This document shows positions 43,560 through 51,947 of a stretch of DNA of 61,012 nt, one piece after another. Both the position numbers and the translations under genes were made by a program. Each line of letters starts with the position of its first letter. Position 1 is the stretch's first letter. Source of the stretch: Deltaproteobacteria bacterium (GTDB lineage Bacteria; Desulfobacterota; Binatia; UBA9968); assembly GCA_016193465.1 (NCBI GenBank), contig JACPSE010000057.1, positions 1 through 61,012 of the forward strand, read 5' to 3'. The notes beneath the pieces are model-generated. The model saw nothing but the letters and a program-made list of their open reading frames with translations. It made no database searches and was not told the DNA's origin.

Positions 43560-43963
43560 GCGTCTTTCTCGACAGCGGAATTTTTATCGCCTTTCTGAAC
43601 CGTAGGGACCGCTGGCACTTTCAAGCAAAGGCCCTGTTTAACCAGCCCAGGCCGCCAAAATGGGCGACCTCGGTTTTGGTGCTTTCAGAAACCTACTCAT
43701 GGTTTTTGCATCGCATGGGGGAAGAGCCGGCGCGGAGTTTTAGGCTGTTCCTGGAGAATCTCACAGGCTTAACCTTGCTTGAGGCAACCCTAGAGCATCA
43801 CCACCGGGCGTTAAAGATGCTTGACCGTTTTCGCGGAAGTAAGCTCACGTATGTTGATGCTTCTTCTCTTGTCTGGATAGCGGAGCGTAAAATTGCTTGC
43901 GTATGGTCAACGGATCACCATCTCGGGCTCACAGGAGTCGAAGTGTTGCCCCGTGAAGCTTAA
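43556..43963 (+). CDS. vapC: PIN-domain ribonuclease toxin
   Basis: 135 residues. The four acidic PIN residues are visible: D6 (FLDSGIF), E45 (LSETYSW), D101 (YVDASS) and D120 (STDHHL). VapC toxins cut tRNA or rRNA when the antitoxin is lost. The start overlaps vapB. Complete, with no sign of decay. Confidence 0.9.
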   Translation: MSVFLDSGIFIAFLNRRDRWHFQAKALFNQPRPPKWATSVLVLSETYSWFLHRMGEEPARSFRLFLENLTGLTLLEATLEHHHRALKMLDRFRGSKLTYVDASSLVWIAERKIACVWSTDHHLGLTGVEVLPREA

Positions 43964-44066
43964 AAGCGGCCGGAAGGGTAACGCCTACGACGTGGATTTA
44001 GTCGATTATCACTAGGGGCGTGCTGAAAAACCGTACCGGGGGCTCAATGCTGTTTCCAAAAAGGTT

Positions 44067-44951
44067 ATGATTGCGAGCCTCGACAGCCTCAGGATGCTCT
44101 ATCCTTTTCAGTCCCATTTTCTTAATTTGGATGGGGGCCGGTATCACTACCTGGACGAAGGCCAGGGAGAGCCTATCGTTATGGTCCACGGAAATCCGAC
44201 GTGGTCCTTCTATTACCGCCATTTGATTATGGATCTGCGGAAGCAATATCGCGTGATTGCGCCCGATCATGTGGGGTGTGGCCTGTCGGACAAGCCACAG
44301 CGGTACGATTACACCCTGGAGCGGCACATCGCCAACCTGGAAAGGTTGATGGAGCATCTCGCCTTAAAGAAGATCACGTTGATAATGCACGACTGGGGCG
44401 GGCCGATCGGTATGGGCTATGCCGTGCGCCATCCGGATTATGTCAGGCGTTTTGTGATTTTGAATACCGTAGCCTTCTGGTCCCCCCACATCCCTTGGTT
44501 TCTCCGCTTCTGTCGGCTTCCTGTTGTAGGGCCTATCGCGGTCCGCGGCCTAAATCTCTTTGCTGTTGTGGCGGCCTCCGTAGCCTGCCGGCATCGGGAA
44601 CGGATGACCGACGAGGTGAGAGCCGGTTATTTGGCTCCGTACAACAGCTATGCTAACCGCGTCGCGGTTCTGAGATTCGTCCAGGATATTCCGGTAAGCT
44701 CGGCCCATCCGACGTATGCCCCGCTCCAAGCGATCGAAAAGGGAATCGCTCAGTTCCAGCGCAGTCCCATGATGATCATCTGGGGGGGCCGAGACCCTGT
44801 TTTTACCAGTATCCTTTTAGAATCGTGGAAAGAGCGCTTTCCCAATGCCGTCGTGAAAGAGATCGACGATGCCGGCCATTACGTGGTCGAAGACGCCCAT
44901 GAACGGATTATTCCCTGGGTGCGCGAGTTTCTCGAGAGGAATCCGCTTTGA
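44067..44951 (+). CDS. oleB: Alpha/beta hydrolase, OleB beta-lactone decarboxylase
   Basis: 294 residues, haloalkane-dehalogenase-like fold. Oxyanion/halide-type residues N43 (HGNPTW) and W110, nucleophile D109 in MHDWGGPIGMGYA, and catalytic His 271 (DAGHYVVED). In the Ole pathway OleB turns the beta-lactone made by OleC into a cis-olefin and CO2. The direct neighbours oleC and oleD make this assignment much stronger than haloalkane dehalogenase. The next gene starts 34 bases downstream. ATG 44067 chosen; ATG 44094 is possible. Confidence 0.88.
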   Translation: MIASLDSLRMLYPFQSHFLNLDGGRYHYLDEGQGEPIVMVHGNPTWSFYYRHLIMDLRKQYRVIAPDHVGCGLSDKPQRYDYTLERHIANLERLMEHLALKKITLIMHDWGGPIGMGYAVRHPDYVRRFVILNTVAFWSPHIPWFLRFCRLPVVGPIAVRGLNLFAVVAASVACRHRERMTDEVRAGYLAPYNSYANRVAVLRFVQDIPVSSAHPTYAPLQAIEKGIAQFQRSPMMIIWGGRDPVFTSILLESWKERFPNAVVKEIDDAGHYVVEDAHERIIPWVREFLERNPL

Positions 44952-44985
44952 GAGGCGACGGTGAACCGTCTTAAAAGGTTTGTGA

Positions 44986-46653
44986 GTGTCTGACCTGCGG
45001 AAATCATCCAACATTGCATCCTACTTAACCGCGGTGGCTGAGAGAGCGCCCGCGCGCGCGGCGGTGTTTTACCCCCTGGGTCGTGAAAGGAGCGGCCGGG
45101 TATCCTATCGCGCCCTGACCTTTCAGCAGTTGGACGAAGAGAGCGACCGCCTTGCCTACGGTCTCAAGAAGATCGGGATCGGGCGCGGATCTCGGGCGCT
45201 GCTGATGGTGCCGCCGGGAGTCGATTTTCTCGCCTTGACCTTCGCACTCTTCAAGATAGGAGCCGTCCTGATCCTCATCGATCCCGGTATGGGTAAAAGC
45301 AATTTGCTTCATTGCATCAAGGAGGTTGAGCCCGAAGCCCTTGTCGCTGTCCCGCTCGCGCATGCTCTGAAGAAGCTGTACCGAAAATATTTCACGACGG
45401 TACATTACACTGTCACCGTCGGACGTCGTTGGTTTTGGGGAGGCCCTACTTTGGCGCAGATCCGCGGTGGGGATGAGAGGCGGCTCCCGGTCGAGCCGGT
45501 TAGCAGCGAAGATCCGGCGGCGATACTTTTTACCACGGGCAGCACCGGAATCCCCAAGGGCGTGCTCTATCTTCACGGGATGTTGGATGCTCAGGTAAAA
45601 GCTATCCAGGGCCACTTCCAGATAAGAGAAGACGATGTGGGGCTCCCCGCGTTCGCCCCTTTTGCGCTCTTTTGTATTGCTATGGGGACGACCTGTGTGC
45701 TGCCCTATATGGATCCGACCCGGCCGGCTGAAGTAGAGCCAAGAAATATTCTTGGGCCGATTCAAGATTACCGCGTGACCTATTCCTTCGGTTCGCCGGC
45801 GTTTTGGAACCGCGTGGGTCAATACTGCGTTGATCATCATGTCCGGCTCCCTTCGGTTAAGAAGGTTCTCCTGGCAGGGGCGCCGGTATCTGGGGTGGTC
45901 CTGGGACGGCTAAAGGCGCTCCTCCCCGATGACGGAGAGAGTTATACCCCGTACGGCGCCACTGAGGCGCTGCCTGTGACTTCAATCGCAGGATCAGAGC
46001 TCTTGGCCGAAACCGTGCCTCTCAGCAACCAGGGTGCCGGGATTTGCGTCGGCAGAGCCCTCCCTGGAGTTACACTCAAGATCATCAAGATCGTGGATGA
46101 GGTCATTCCCGAGTGGAGCGAAGGGCTAGTTCTCCCCGATGGAGAGATTGGCGAGATCGTGGTCAAGGGCGCTGTGGTGACCAGAGAATATTACAAAAGA
46201 AAGGAACAGACGGCCCTTGCCAAAATCCGAGAGGGAGATCAGATCTGGCACCGCATGGGGGACGCGGGCCATCTCGATAACGAGGGGAGGCTTTGGTTCT
46301 GCGGCCGCAAGGCTCACCGAGTCGTCGCGCAAACGAAGACCCTGTTTACGGTTCAATGCGAGGCGATCTTCAACCAGCACCCGGATGTGTTTCGTTCAGC
46401 GCTGGTCGGCATTGGTCCGAGGAGCAGCCAGCGCCCGGTGATCATCGTTGAGCCGAAGAGCGGTAAAGTGCCCACCCGCGTCAAGGATGCCGAGAGATTC
46501 GCTCAGGAGCTTCTCGACCTGGGGAGCAGAAGCGAGCTCACCCGCGATATCAAGGACATACTGTTTCATCCTGGTTTTCCCGTGGACTTTCGCCACAATG
46601 CCAAGATCATCAGGGAGAAGCTGGCCGTTTGGGCGGAGGACAGGATTCGGTGA
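44986..46653 (+). CDS. oleC: AMP-dependent ligase, OleC beta-lactone synthetase
   Basis: 555 residues from a GTG. P-loop LFTTGSTGIPKGV (about 181-193), YTPYGATEALPVTS (A5-type, characteristic of OleC), MGDAGHLDNEGRLWFCGRKAHR in the hinge region. OleC adenylates 2-alkyl-3-hydroxy acids and closes them to beta-lactones. The last four bases overlap the oleD start (GTGA). The gene order B-C-D is that of known ole clusters. Confidence 0.92.
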   Translation: MSDLRKSSNIASYLTAVAERAPARAAVFYPLGRERSGRVSYRALTFQQLDEESDRLAYGLKKIGIGRGSRALLMVPPGVDFLALTFALFKIGAVLILIDPGMGKSNLLHCIKEVEPEALVAVPLAHALKKLYRKYFTTVHYTVTVGRRWFWGGPTLAQIRGGDERRLPVEPVSSEDPAAILFTTGSTGIPKGVLYLHGMLDAQVKAIQGHFQIREDDVGLPAFAPFALFCIAMGTTCVLPYMDPTRPAEVEPRNILGPIQDYRVTYSFGSPAFWNRVGQYCVDHHVRLPSVKKVLLAGAPVSGVVLGRLKALLPDDGESYTPYGATEALPVTSIAGSELLAETVPLSNQGAGICVGRALPGVTLKIIKIVDEVIPEWSEGLVLPDGEIGEIVVKGAVVTREYYKRKEQTALAKIREGDQIWHRMGDAGHLDNEGRLWFCGRKAHRVVAQTKTLFTVQCEAIFNQHPDVFRSALVGIGPRSSQRPVIIVEPKSGKVPTRVKDAERFAQELLDLGSRSELTRDIKDILFHPGFPVDFRHNAKIIREKLAVWAEDRIR

Positions 46654-47642
46654 AAGCGCTGGTTACAGGTGGCGGCGGATTTCTCGGGCGCTACGTTGTC
46701 GAGAAGCTGGTGGCGCGAGGGGATTCCGTCCGTGTCCTCGGGCGAAATAGGTATCCAGAGCTGGAAAGACTTGGGGTAGAAAGCCTTCAGGCCGACCTCA
46801 GAAATCGAAGTGCGGTGATTAAAGCCTGCCAGGAGATCGATGTAGTTTTTCATGTCGCCGCCCTTCCTGCCATCTGGGGAAAATGGCGGGATTTCTACGC
46901 CATCAATGTCGAAGGGACGAAAAATGTGCTGGCGGGCTGCGCAGAGCAGAGGGTCCCTAAGCTTGTCTATACCAGCACCCCCAGCGTGGTCTTTGACCAG
47001 GGCGATCTCTGTAACGTAGACGAGAGCCGTCCGTATCCGGAGAGCTACAACTGTCACTATCCGAAAACCAAGGCCATTGCGGAGAGACTTGTCATTGAGG
47101 CCAATGGCCGCAAGGGGCTTCTCGCGGCCTCGCTGCGGCCGCATCTGGTTTGGGGGCCACGGGACAACCATCTCATTCCCAAGGTGTTACAACGGGCAAG
47201 GGCGCGGCAGCTTTTCGTTGTCGGCGACGGATCAAATAGGGTGGACATCACTTATGTCGAGAACGCCGCCGATGCTCACTTGCAGGCTGCGGATCATCTC
47301 AAGGCTGGTTCTCCTGTCGCCGGGCAGGTCTATTTCATCAGCCAGGGAGAGCCGGTGGTGCTCTGGGATTTTATCAACCAGCTCCTGGAAAGGCTCGGCA
47401 TCCCGAAAGTTACCAGATCGATCCCCTATCGCGCCGCGAAGTCTCTCGGGGTAGTGCTGGAGACAGTTCATACCCTCTTCTCTCTCAGCCGGGAGCCGCG
47501 GATGACTCGATTTCTCGCTGCTCAGCTCGCCAAGTCTCACTATTTTGATATCTCCAGGGCGAGACGGGATTTCGGTTACTCTCCTCGCATCAGTACCGCC
47601 GAAGGCTTAGAGCGTCTTGTGGATTTTATTCGTCGGCAGTGA
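46650..47642 (+). CDS. oleD: NAD(P)-dependent 2-alkyl-3-oxoalkanoate reductase OleD
   Basis: 330 residues from the GTG at 46650 that overlaps the oleC stop; the frame is open to 46629 inside oleC. Short-chain/3-beta-HSD-type Rossmann motif TGGGGFLG (6-13), catalytic YPKTK. OleD reduces the 2-alkyl-3-keto acid released by OleA to the hydroxy acid used by OleC. Similar to steroid dehydrogenases, but the context favours OleD. Confidence 0.92.
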   Translation: MKALVTGGGGFLGRYVVEKLVARGDSVRVLGRNRYPELERLGVESLQADLRNRSAVIKACQEIDVVFHVAALPAIWGKWRDFYAINVEGTKNVLAGCAEQRVPKLVYTSTPSVVFDQGDLCNVDESRPYPESYNCHYPKTKAIAERLVIEANGRKGLLAASLRPHLVWGPRDNHLIPKVLQRARARQLFVVGDGSNRVDITYVENAADAHLQAADHLKAGSPVAGQVYFISQGEPVVLWDFINQLLERLGIPKVTRSIPYRAAKSLGVVLETVHTLFSLSREPRMTRFLAAQLAKSHYFDISRARRDFGYSPRISTAEGLERLVDFIRRQ

Positions 47643-47687
47643 AATGTCGCACTTGGATTTGCGCCGGTCAGTTTAACCAATGGCTGT

Positions 47688-47717
47688 TTGACACCTCAAG
47701 CCCTAAGCGTGTATGGT
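47688..47717 (+). promoter_or_regulatory. Candidate promoter before the phasin-like gene
   Basis: TTGACA (47688-47693), 18-base spacer, TATGGT (47712-47717). It sits in the 113-base gap after oleD and would start transcription about 30 bases before the ATG at 47756. Identified by eye. Confidence 0.5.
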
Positions 47718-47755
47718 GCCAATGGGCAGTAAAATTTCCTTTAAGGAGGCAGATT

Positions 47756-48061
47756 ATGGGCGTGTTTGACATTGCTAAGAAAACGGTATTGGCGGGATTG
47801 GGGGTGCAGGACGCGGTCAAGAGTTTCATCGACGATCTCGTTAAGAAAGGGGAACTCAACGACGCCGAGGCAGCTAAGCTCCTAAAAGAATGGATGAACA
47901 AGGCCGAGGAGAGTGCCAGGGATTTGGAGCAGAAGGTGAATGAAAGGGTTAATAAGACCCTCGGGCTGATGAATCTTCCGTCCCGCGATGATATCACTCG
48001 CCTCGAAAAACAGGTTGAAAATCTCTCCAAGCTTCTCAAAGAGACGGCGATGAGGAAGTAG
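47756..48061 (+). CDS. Phasin-like small coiled-coil protein
   Basis: 101 residues from the ATG at 47756 with AAGGAGG ideally placed; an upstream open frame (47639) is not used. The sequence is largely helical: an amphipathic start FDIAKKTVLAGLGVQDAVKS, then charged heptads through RDDITRLEKQVENLSKLL. It resembles the poly-hydroxyalkanoate granule-associated family (phasin superfamily), which is often found next to ABC1 kinases. It may coat hydrophobic inclusions, possibly including the olefin product. Confidence 0.75.
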   Translation: MGVFDIAKKTVLAGLGVQDAVKSFIDDLVKKGELNDAEAAKLLKEWMNKAEESARDLEQKVNERVNKTLGLMNLPSRDDITRLEKQVENLSKLLKETAMRK

Positions 48062-48077
48062 GCATGCGCTTCCGATC

Positions 48078-49781
48078 ATGAAGCCACTTGGCCTGTTCCA
48101 AATCCGCCGTACTTACAGGAATTTGGGGCGGTTCCGCGATATCGTCAATGTATTCCTTGGGCATGGGCTAGGCCAGATTATCGAGGGGCTGGAGCTCGAT
48201 CAGTTTGCGCCGATTCGCTGGTGGTATAAGCCGCTCCATATACGTCTTGAAAGGGAAGAGGCAGTCAGCCTGCCCGAGCGGCTGCGCATTGCCTTTGAGG
48301 AGTTGGGGCCCACCTTCATCAAATTCGGTCAGCTACTCTCCACCCGCCCTGATATCGTCCCCCACGATTACGTTAAGGCGTTTGACTCGCTTTTGGACCA
48401 GGTACCGCCATTTTCCAGCGAGCGAGCCCGGGAGATCGTTGAGGCGGAACTACAAGCGCCGCTAAGCGAATTGGTTGCGGTATTCGACGATACACCTTTG
48501 GCCGCGGCCTCCATTGCTCAGGTGCACCGGGCTACGCTGTGGACTGGCGAAGAGGTGGTCTTCAAAGTGCGCCGTCCCGGTATTCAGGAGGTTATTGAGC
48601 AGGACCTGGATATTCTTCGCCGGTTAGCCGACCTCATCGAGCGCTACGTCCCCGATCTTGCCTTCCTCAATGCTGTTGCCTTGGTGGAGGAGTTCAAGCA
48701 GGTGATTGAGGAAGAAATGGATTTCCTCCGTGAGGCCGAGAATGCCTCTCGCTTCCGGGCCAACTTCGAGGGCAGCCAGGATCTGTATGTTCCGAAGATC
48801 TTCCTCCATCTGACCACCGAGAAGGTGCTTGTTATGGAGTACATCGAGGGCACGCGGATCGATGAGTTGGATCGGTTACGGGAGAGTGGCTTGGATCTCC
48901 GTAAGATAGCGCGGAGGGGGAGCGATGTCCTGTTCAAGATGATCCTCACGGACGGATTTTTCCATGCCGACCCTCACGCGGGAAATTTCTTGGTTTTGAA
49001 TAACGGGCAACTGGCCTTTGTGGATTTTGGAGTTGTTGGGAGAATTCGAGAGGATCTCCTGGACGCTATGGGCAGCACCTTTCTTGCCCTCTTGAATCGT
49101 GACTACGATGCCCTGACACGGCAAAGCGTCAACTTAGGATTCGTGCCTGACAGCGTGGACCTGGAGAGATACCGTCAGGAGATGCGGGCGGATCTGGAAA
49201 AAACCATAGAGCCGCTGGTCGGTCGCAAGCTGAGTCAGATGCCGCCGATGGTGTATGTTGAGAGGGTCATGGGGCTTGCCTTGAAGCACCATCTCCGTCT
49301 TCCCCGGGAGTTATTTCTGGTAGGGAAATGTTTGGTCCTGTTCGAAGGGCTATTCCGGCGGCTTTCCCCTGAGTTGGATTTTTTTGCCATTGCCCGGCCC
49401 TATGCCCGTCGCCTGATTACGCAGCGCTCGATCATCGGAACATTTACCAGGAAGCTCAGGCGGGAGGCGATGGATCTGATCGATGTGGCAACCTCGCTCC
49501 CGGGCGAGATTTATCTGGCGCTCAGGAAGCTTACCAGGAATGATATCCAGGTAAAGCTTCACCTGATGGGACTCGATCCCTACGTTCGCAGGCTCGACCG
49601 GGCCAGCAACCGTCTTACCTTCGCCGTTATTATCTCAGCAATCATTGTAGGGTCCTCCATTATCATTCCGGCTGCCAGAGACACGGCGGCGCTTCAGTGG
49701 CTCGTTGTCGGAGGCTTCGTTGTAGCTGTCCTGCTGGCGCTTTGGCTTATTGTGGGCATCATGCGCTCCGGAATGCTCTAA
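48078..49781 (+). CDS. ABC1/AarF (UbiB family) atypical kinase
   Basis: 567 residues. K-x-G-Q motif in FIKFGQLLSTRPD, alanine-rich loop AAASIAQVHRA replacing the P-loop, HADPHAGNF and FVDFGVVGRI for catalysis, and two C-terminal membrane helices (about 512-531 and 545-564). UbiB members support biosynthesis or trafficking of isoprenoid quinone lipids by ATPase activity. The location among ole and phasin genes suggests a role in handling hydrophobic lipids here; a true quinone role is equally possible. Confidence 0.92.
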   Translation: MKPLGLFQIRRTYRNLGRFRDIVNVFLGHGLGQIIEGLELDQFAPIRWWYKPLHIRLEREEAVSLPERLRIAFEELGPTFIKFGQLLSTRPDIVPHDYVKAFDSLLDQVPPFSSERAREIVEAELQAPLSELVAVFDDTPLAAASIAQVHRATLWTGEEVVFKVRRPGIQEVIEQDLDILRRLADLIERYVPDLAFLNAVALVEEFKQVIEEEMDFLREAENASRFRANFEGSQDLYVPKIFLHLTTEKVLVMEYIEGTRIDELDRLRESGLDLRKIARRGSDVLFKMILTDGFFHADPHAGNFLVLNNGQLAFVDFGVVGRIREDLLDAMGSTFLALLNRDYDALTRQSVNLGFVPDSVDLERYRQEMRADLEKTIEPLVGRKLSQMPPMVYVERVMGLALKHHLRLPRELFLVGKCLVLFEGLFRRLSPELDFFAIARPYARRLITQRSIIGTFTRKLRREAMDLIDVATSLPGEIYLALRKLTRNDIQVKLHLMGLDPYVRRLDRASNRLTFAVIISAIIVGSSIIIPAARDTAALQWLVVGGFVVAVLLALWLIVGIMRSGML

Positions 49782-49854
49782 GAGGTAAAAAAACAAGCTT
49801 AGGATGTTGCCAGCTTCGATGCGGTGAGAGACGGGACAATATAGGGAGTCGAGA

Positions 49855-50550
49855 GTGGCGAACAGAGCTTTCCTGCGCCAGGTGAGCCTCTTCAGCGGTC
49901 TCTCCGATGACGACCTTCGGGAGATGGAATCCGTGGTGCGGGAGCGCTCTTTCCGGAAGAACGAAGTTATCTTCCACGCCCATGAGGCGGGAAGTGCCCT
50001 CTTTGTTATCAAGCGGGGGAGGGTGAAGATCAGCATGGATGACAGGAGCGGGAAAGAGGTCATCCTGCGGATTTTGGAGGCTGGCGATTTTTTTGGCGAG
50101 ATGTCGCTTCTTGACGGCCAGCCCCGTTCGGCCACGGTTTCCTCGTTGGAGCCTTGCCTGGCGCTGATCCTTTCCCGGGATCAATTCCTGCGGTTTATTA
50201 CGAGACATCCTGAGGTGGTGATGAAGATGTTGACGACGCTGAGCCAACGGCTGCGCAAGGCGGATGAAAAGATCAGCCGGTTGGTGTTCGCCGATGCCTA
50301 CGAGAAGGTTGCCTCAGTTCTTATGGAGATAATCGAGGAGCGAAAAATCCCCCTCAATATTGGGACCGAGATCCCCCTCTCTCTTACCCGCAAGGAGTTG
50401 GCCGATCTGGCGGGGCTTTCACGCGAGACCCTGACCCGAGTCATTGCCGATTTTCAACGAGCCGGGTTAGTGCGGATTGAAGGGCGGCGCATTGCTGTCG
50501 TTAGTCCCACTAAGCTCAGGCGCGAGGCCACCAGGTCCGTTACCGTGTGA
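49855..50550 (+). CDS. Crp/Fnr-family transcription regulator, CRP-like specificity
   Basis: 231 residues from a GTG. cNMP-binding domain (about 8-125) with GEMSLLDGQPRSATV, keeping the Arg-Ser that contacts the cyclic phosphate in CRP (R91, S92). There are no N-terminal FNR cysteines. Helix-turn-helix at about 177-200 with LSRETLTR, whose R190, E191 and R195 match the DNA-reading R-E-...-R of E. coli CRP. An exact TGTGA-N6-TCACA site overlaps its own stop codon and sits at -41.5 of a promoter facing oleA, so it is the obvious candidate regulator of that gene. Confidence 0.93.
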   Translation: MANRAFLRQVSLFSGLSDDDLREMESVVRERSFRKNEVIFHAHEAGSALFVIKRGRVKISMDDRSGKEVILRILEAGDFFGEMSLLDGQPRSATVSSLEPCLALILSRDQFLRFITRHPEVVMKMLTTLSQRLRKADEKISRLVFADAYEKVASVLMEIIEERKIPLNIGTEIPLSLTRKELADLAGLSRETLTRVIADFQRAGLVRIEGRRIAVVSPTKLRREATRSVTV

Positions 50551-50588
50551 CGTAGGTCACAGAAAAAGCGTGACTCAATTCCTATAAT
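50546..50588 (+). promoter_or_regulatory. CRP-type site and class II promoter for oleA
   Basis: TGTGA-CGTAGG-TCACA at 50546-50561 is a perfect CRP consensus half-site pair. A perfect TATAAT lies at 50583-50588. With transcription starting about 7 bases after the -10 (near 50595), the operator centre is at about -41.5, the classical class II activator position that replaces a weak -35. The leader to the ATG at 50755 is about 160 bases. Confidence 0.75.
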
Positions 50589-50706
50589 GATTTCCCGGGC
50601 GTGGTATGCTCATTATCGTGTACTACCAGGCTTAAGAGAGCATTTGAAAAATAGCGACCTCGAGGTATTGAACTGTAAGGCAGATTAAAGTATAAGGGCA
50701 GTTTCC

Positions 50707-50730
50707 GGCCAAGGGCGCGAGGCCTTGGCC
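50707..50730 (+). promoter_or_regulatory. Leader hairpin upstream of oleA
   Basis: GGCCAAGG (50707-50714) pairs perfectly with CCTTGGCC (50723-50730) around an 8-base loop. It lies in the mRNA leader, about 13 bases before the GGAGG ribosome site. No T-run follows, so it is not a terminator. Could stabilise the message or modulate translation. Confidence 0.4.
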
Positions 50731-50754
50731 CTAGCGCAGGAATGGAGGCGTATT

Positions 50755-51933
50755 ATGTGGTGGATGAACAAAAGGAAGGCGCCAGGCAACGGCAATGGCG
50801 GGATCTCAGGCCGGGAACTGGCTGGGGAAAGGCCGGGTTGTTTTCTGATCGGCGCGGACTATTACGTCCCGGATCACGTGGTTCCCTCTGAAGAGATCGA
50901 GCGCCGTGCCGGTCTTTCAAAACTGGGATTACGGGAAGGGACCCTGGAAGCGGGGACCGGTGTGAAGGCCCGGCGCTTTGCCGCGGCCGACGAGCACCCC
51001 AGCACGCTGGCCGCTGCCGCGGCGCAGAGGTTATTGGACCGGCTAGGTATGGGCAAGGAGGATGTGGGCGCTCTGCTCTTTGCGGCCAATACGATGGACG
51101 AAACCGAACCCATCACGGGCATGCGCGTGCATGAGTCGCTCGGCTTAAGAAAGGATGCCTTTGTGGCTGACGTGAGAGACGCCTGCAATAGCGCCCTGAA
51201 GGCGATGATCCTGGGTACCGGACTGATACGGTCCGGAATGGTTCAAAATGTCCTAGTGGCGGTGGGGGAGCGCCTGCACGACGGGATCTATCTCAACATC
51301 CGGTCCAAATCTGAACTGGTAACGCGGCACCTTGCCGGCCTTACGCTGGGAGATGCGGGGGCCGCAGTGATGCTTTCGGCGCAGCGGAGCTCGCGCTGCT
51401 ACGAGGTGGTGCACCAGAGCTGGGAAGTTGATTCTTCGAAGCGGGATCTCGCCAGGATCGAGGCCGGAGGAACCCGCTGCCTGACAGATCCGGAAAAGAT
51501 CTTTTTTATCAGCAATGCCAAGAAGCTCTGCCAGGTTGCCGTGGAAAAGCTGCCAGGGTTGATCCGTAAGGCGACTGGCGAGCTGGGATGGGATATCTCT
51601 TCTACCGGCGTGATCCCGCATCAGGTCAGCAAAGGGGTCATCACCAAAATCGCGAAAATGAGCGGCATCCCTTTCAAAAATCTCATGATCACTCTGGACC
51701 AGTTCGGGAATACCGGGGCGGCGACGATCCCGATGGCCCTGGCCCTGGCCTTCGAAAACGGTTTTGCCTCCGCCTTTCGCCGGATACTGCTGGTGGGGGG
51801 GGCAGCGGGGTTCTCGGGAGCTGTGCTGGCACTAGAATTTTCGTCTATCCTGGACTCCGTCTCCCGGCAGCTGGAGCAATGCTCAGAGCGCTTGCAGCAA
51901 GAGGGTCTCCAGTCGAGCGAGGCCTTTGTCTAG
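50755..51933 (+). CDS. oleA: KAS III-family thiolase, probable OleA
   Basis: 392 residues from the ATG at 50755. Catalytic triad: C144 (VRDACNSALKA), H289 (VIPHQVSKG), N319 (DQFGNTGAATI). OleA performs the non-decarboxylative Claisen condensation of two fatty acyl-CoAs. The identification rests on oleB, oleC and oleD 3-6 kb upstream and on thiolase-superfamily features; a FabH-like enzyme cannot be excluded. It has an N-terminal extension of about 25 residues and a C-terminal tail absent in short FabH proteins. Ends 14 bases before the convergent exporter gene. Confidence 0.72.
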   Translation: MWWMNKRKAPGNGNGGISGRELAGERPGCFLIGADYYVPDHVVPSEEIERRAGLSKLGLREGTLEAGTGVKARRFAAADEHPSTLAAAAAQRLLDRLGMGKEDVGALLFAANTMDETEPITGMRVHESLGLRKDAFVADVRDACNSALKAMILGTGLIRSGMVQNVLVAVGERLHDGIYLNIRSKSELVTRHLAGLTLGDAGAAVMLSAQRSSRCYEVVHQSWEVDSSKRDLARIEAGGTRCLTDPEKIFFISNAKKLCQVAVEKLPGLIRKATGELGWDISSTGVIPHQVSKGVITKIAKMSGIPFKNLMITLDQFGNTGAATIPMALALAFENGFASAFRRILLVGGAAGFSGAVLALEFSSILDSVSRQLEQCSERLQQEGLQSSEAFV

Positions 51934-51947
51934 CTTGCCCTCCCGAT

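Noticed and set aside
44067-44951. Haloalkane dehalogenase
   Set aside because: The fold and Asp nucleophile agree, but the oleC and oleD neighbours make OleB the better assignment.
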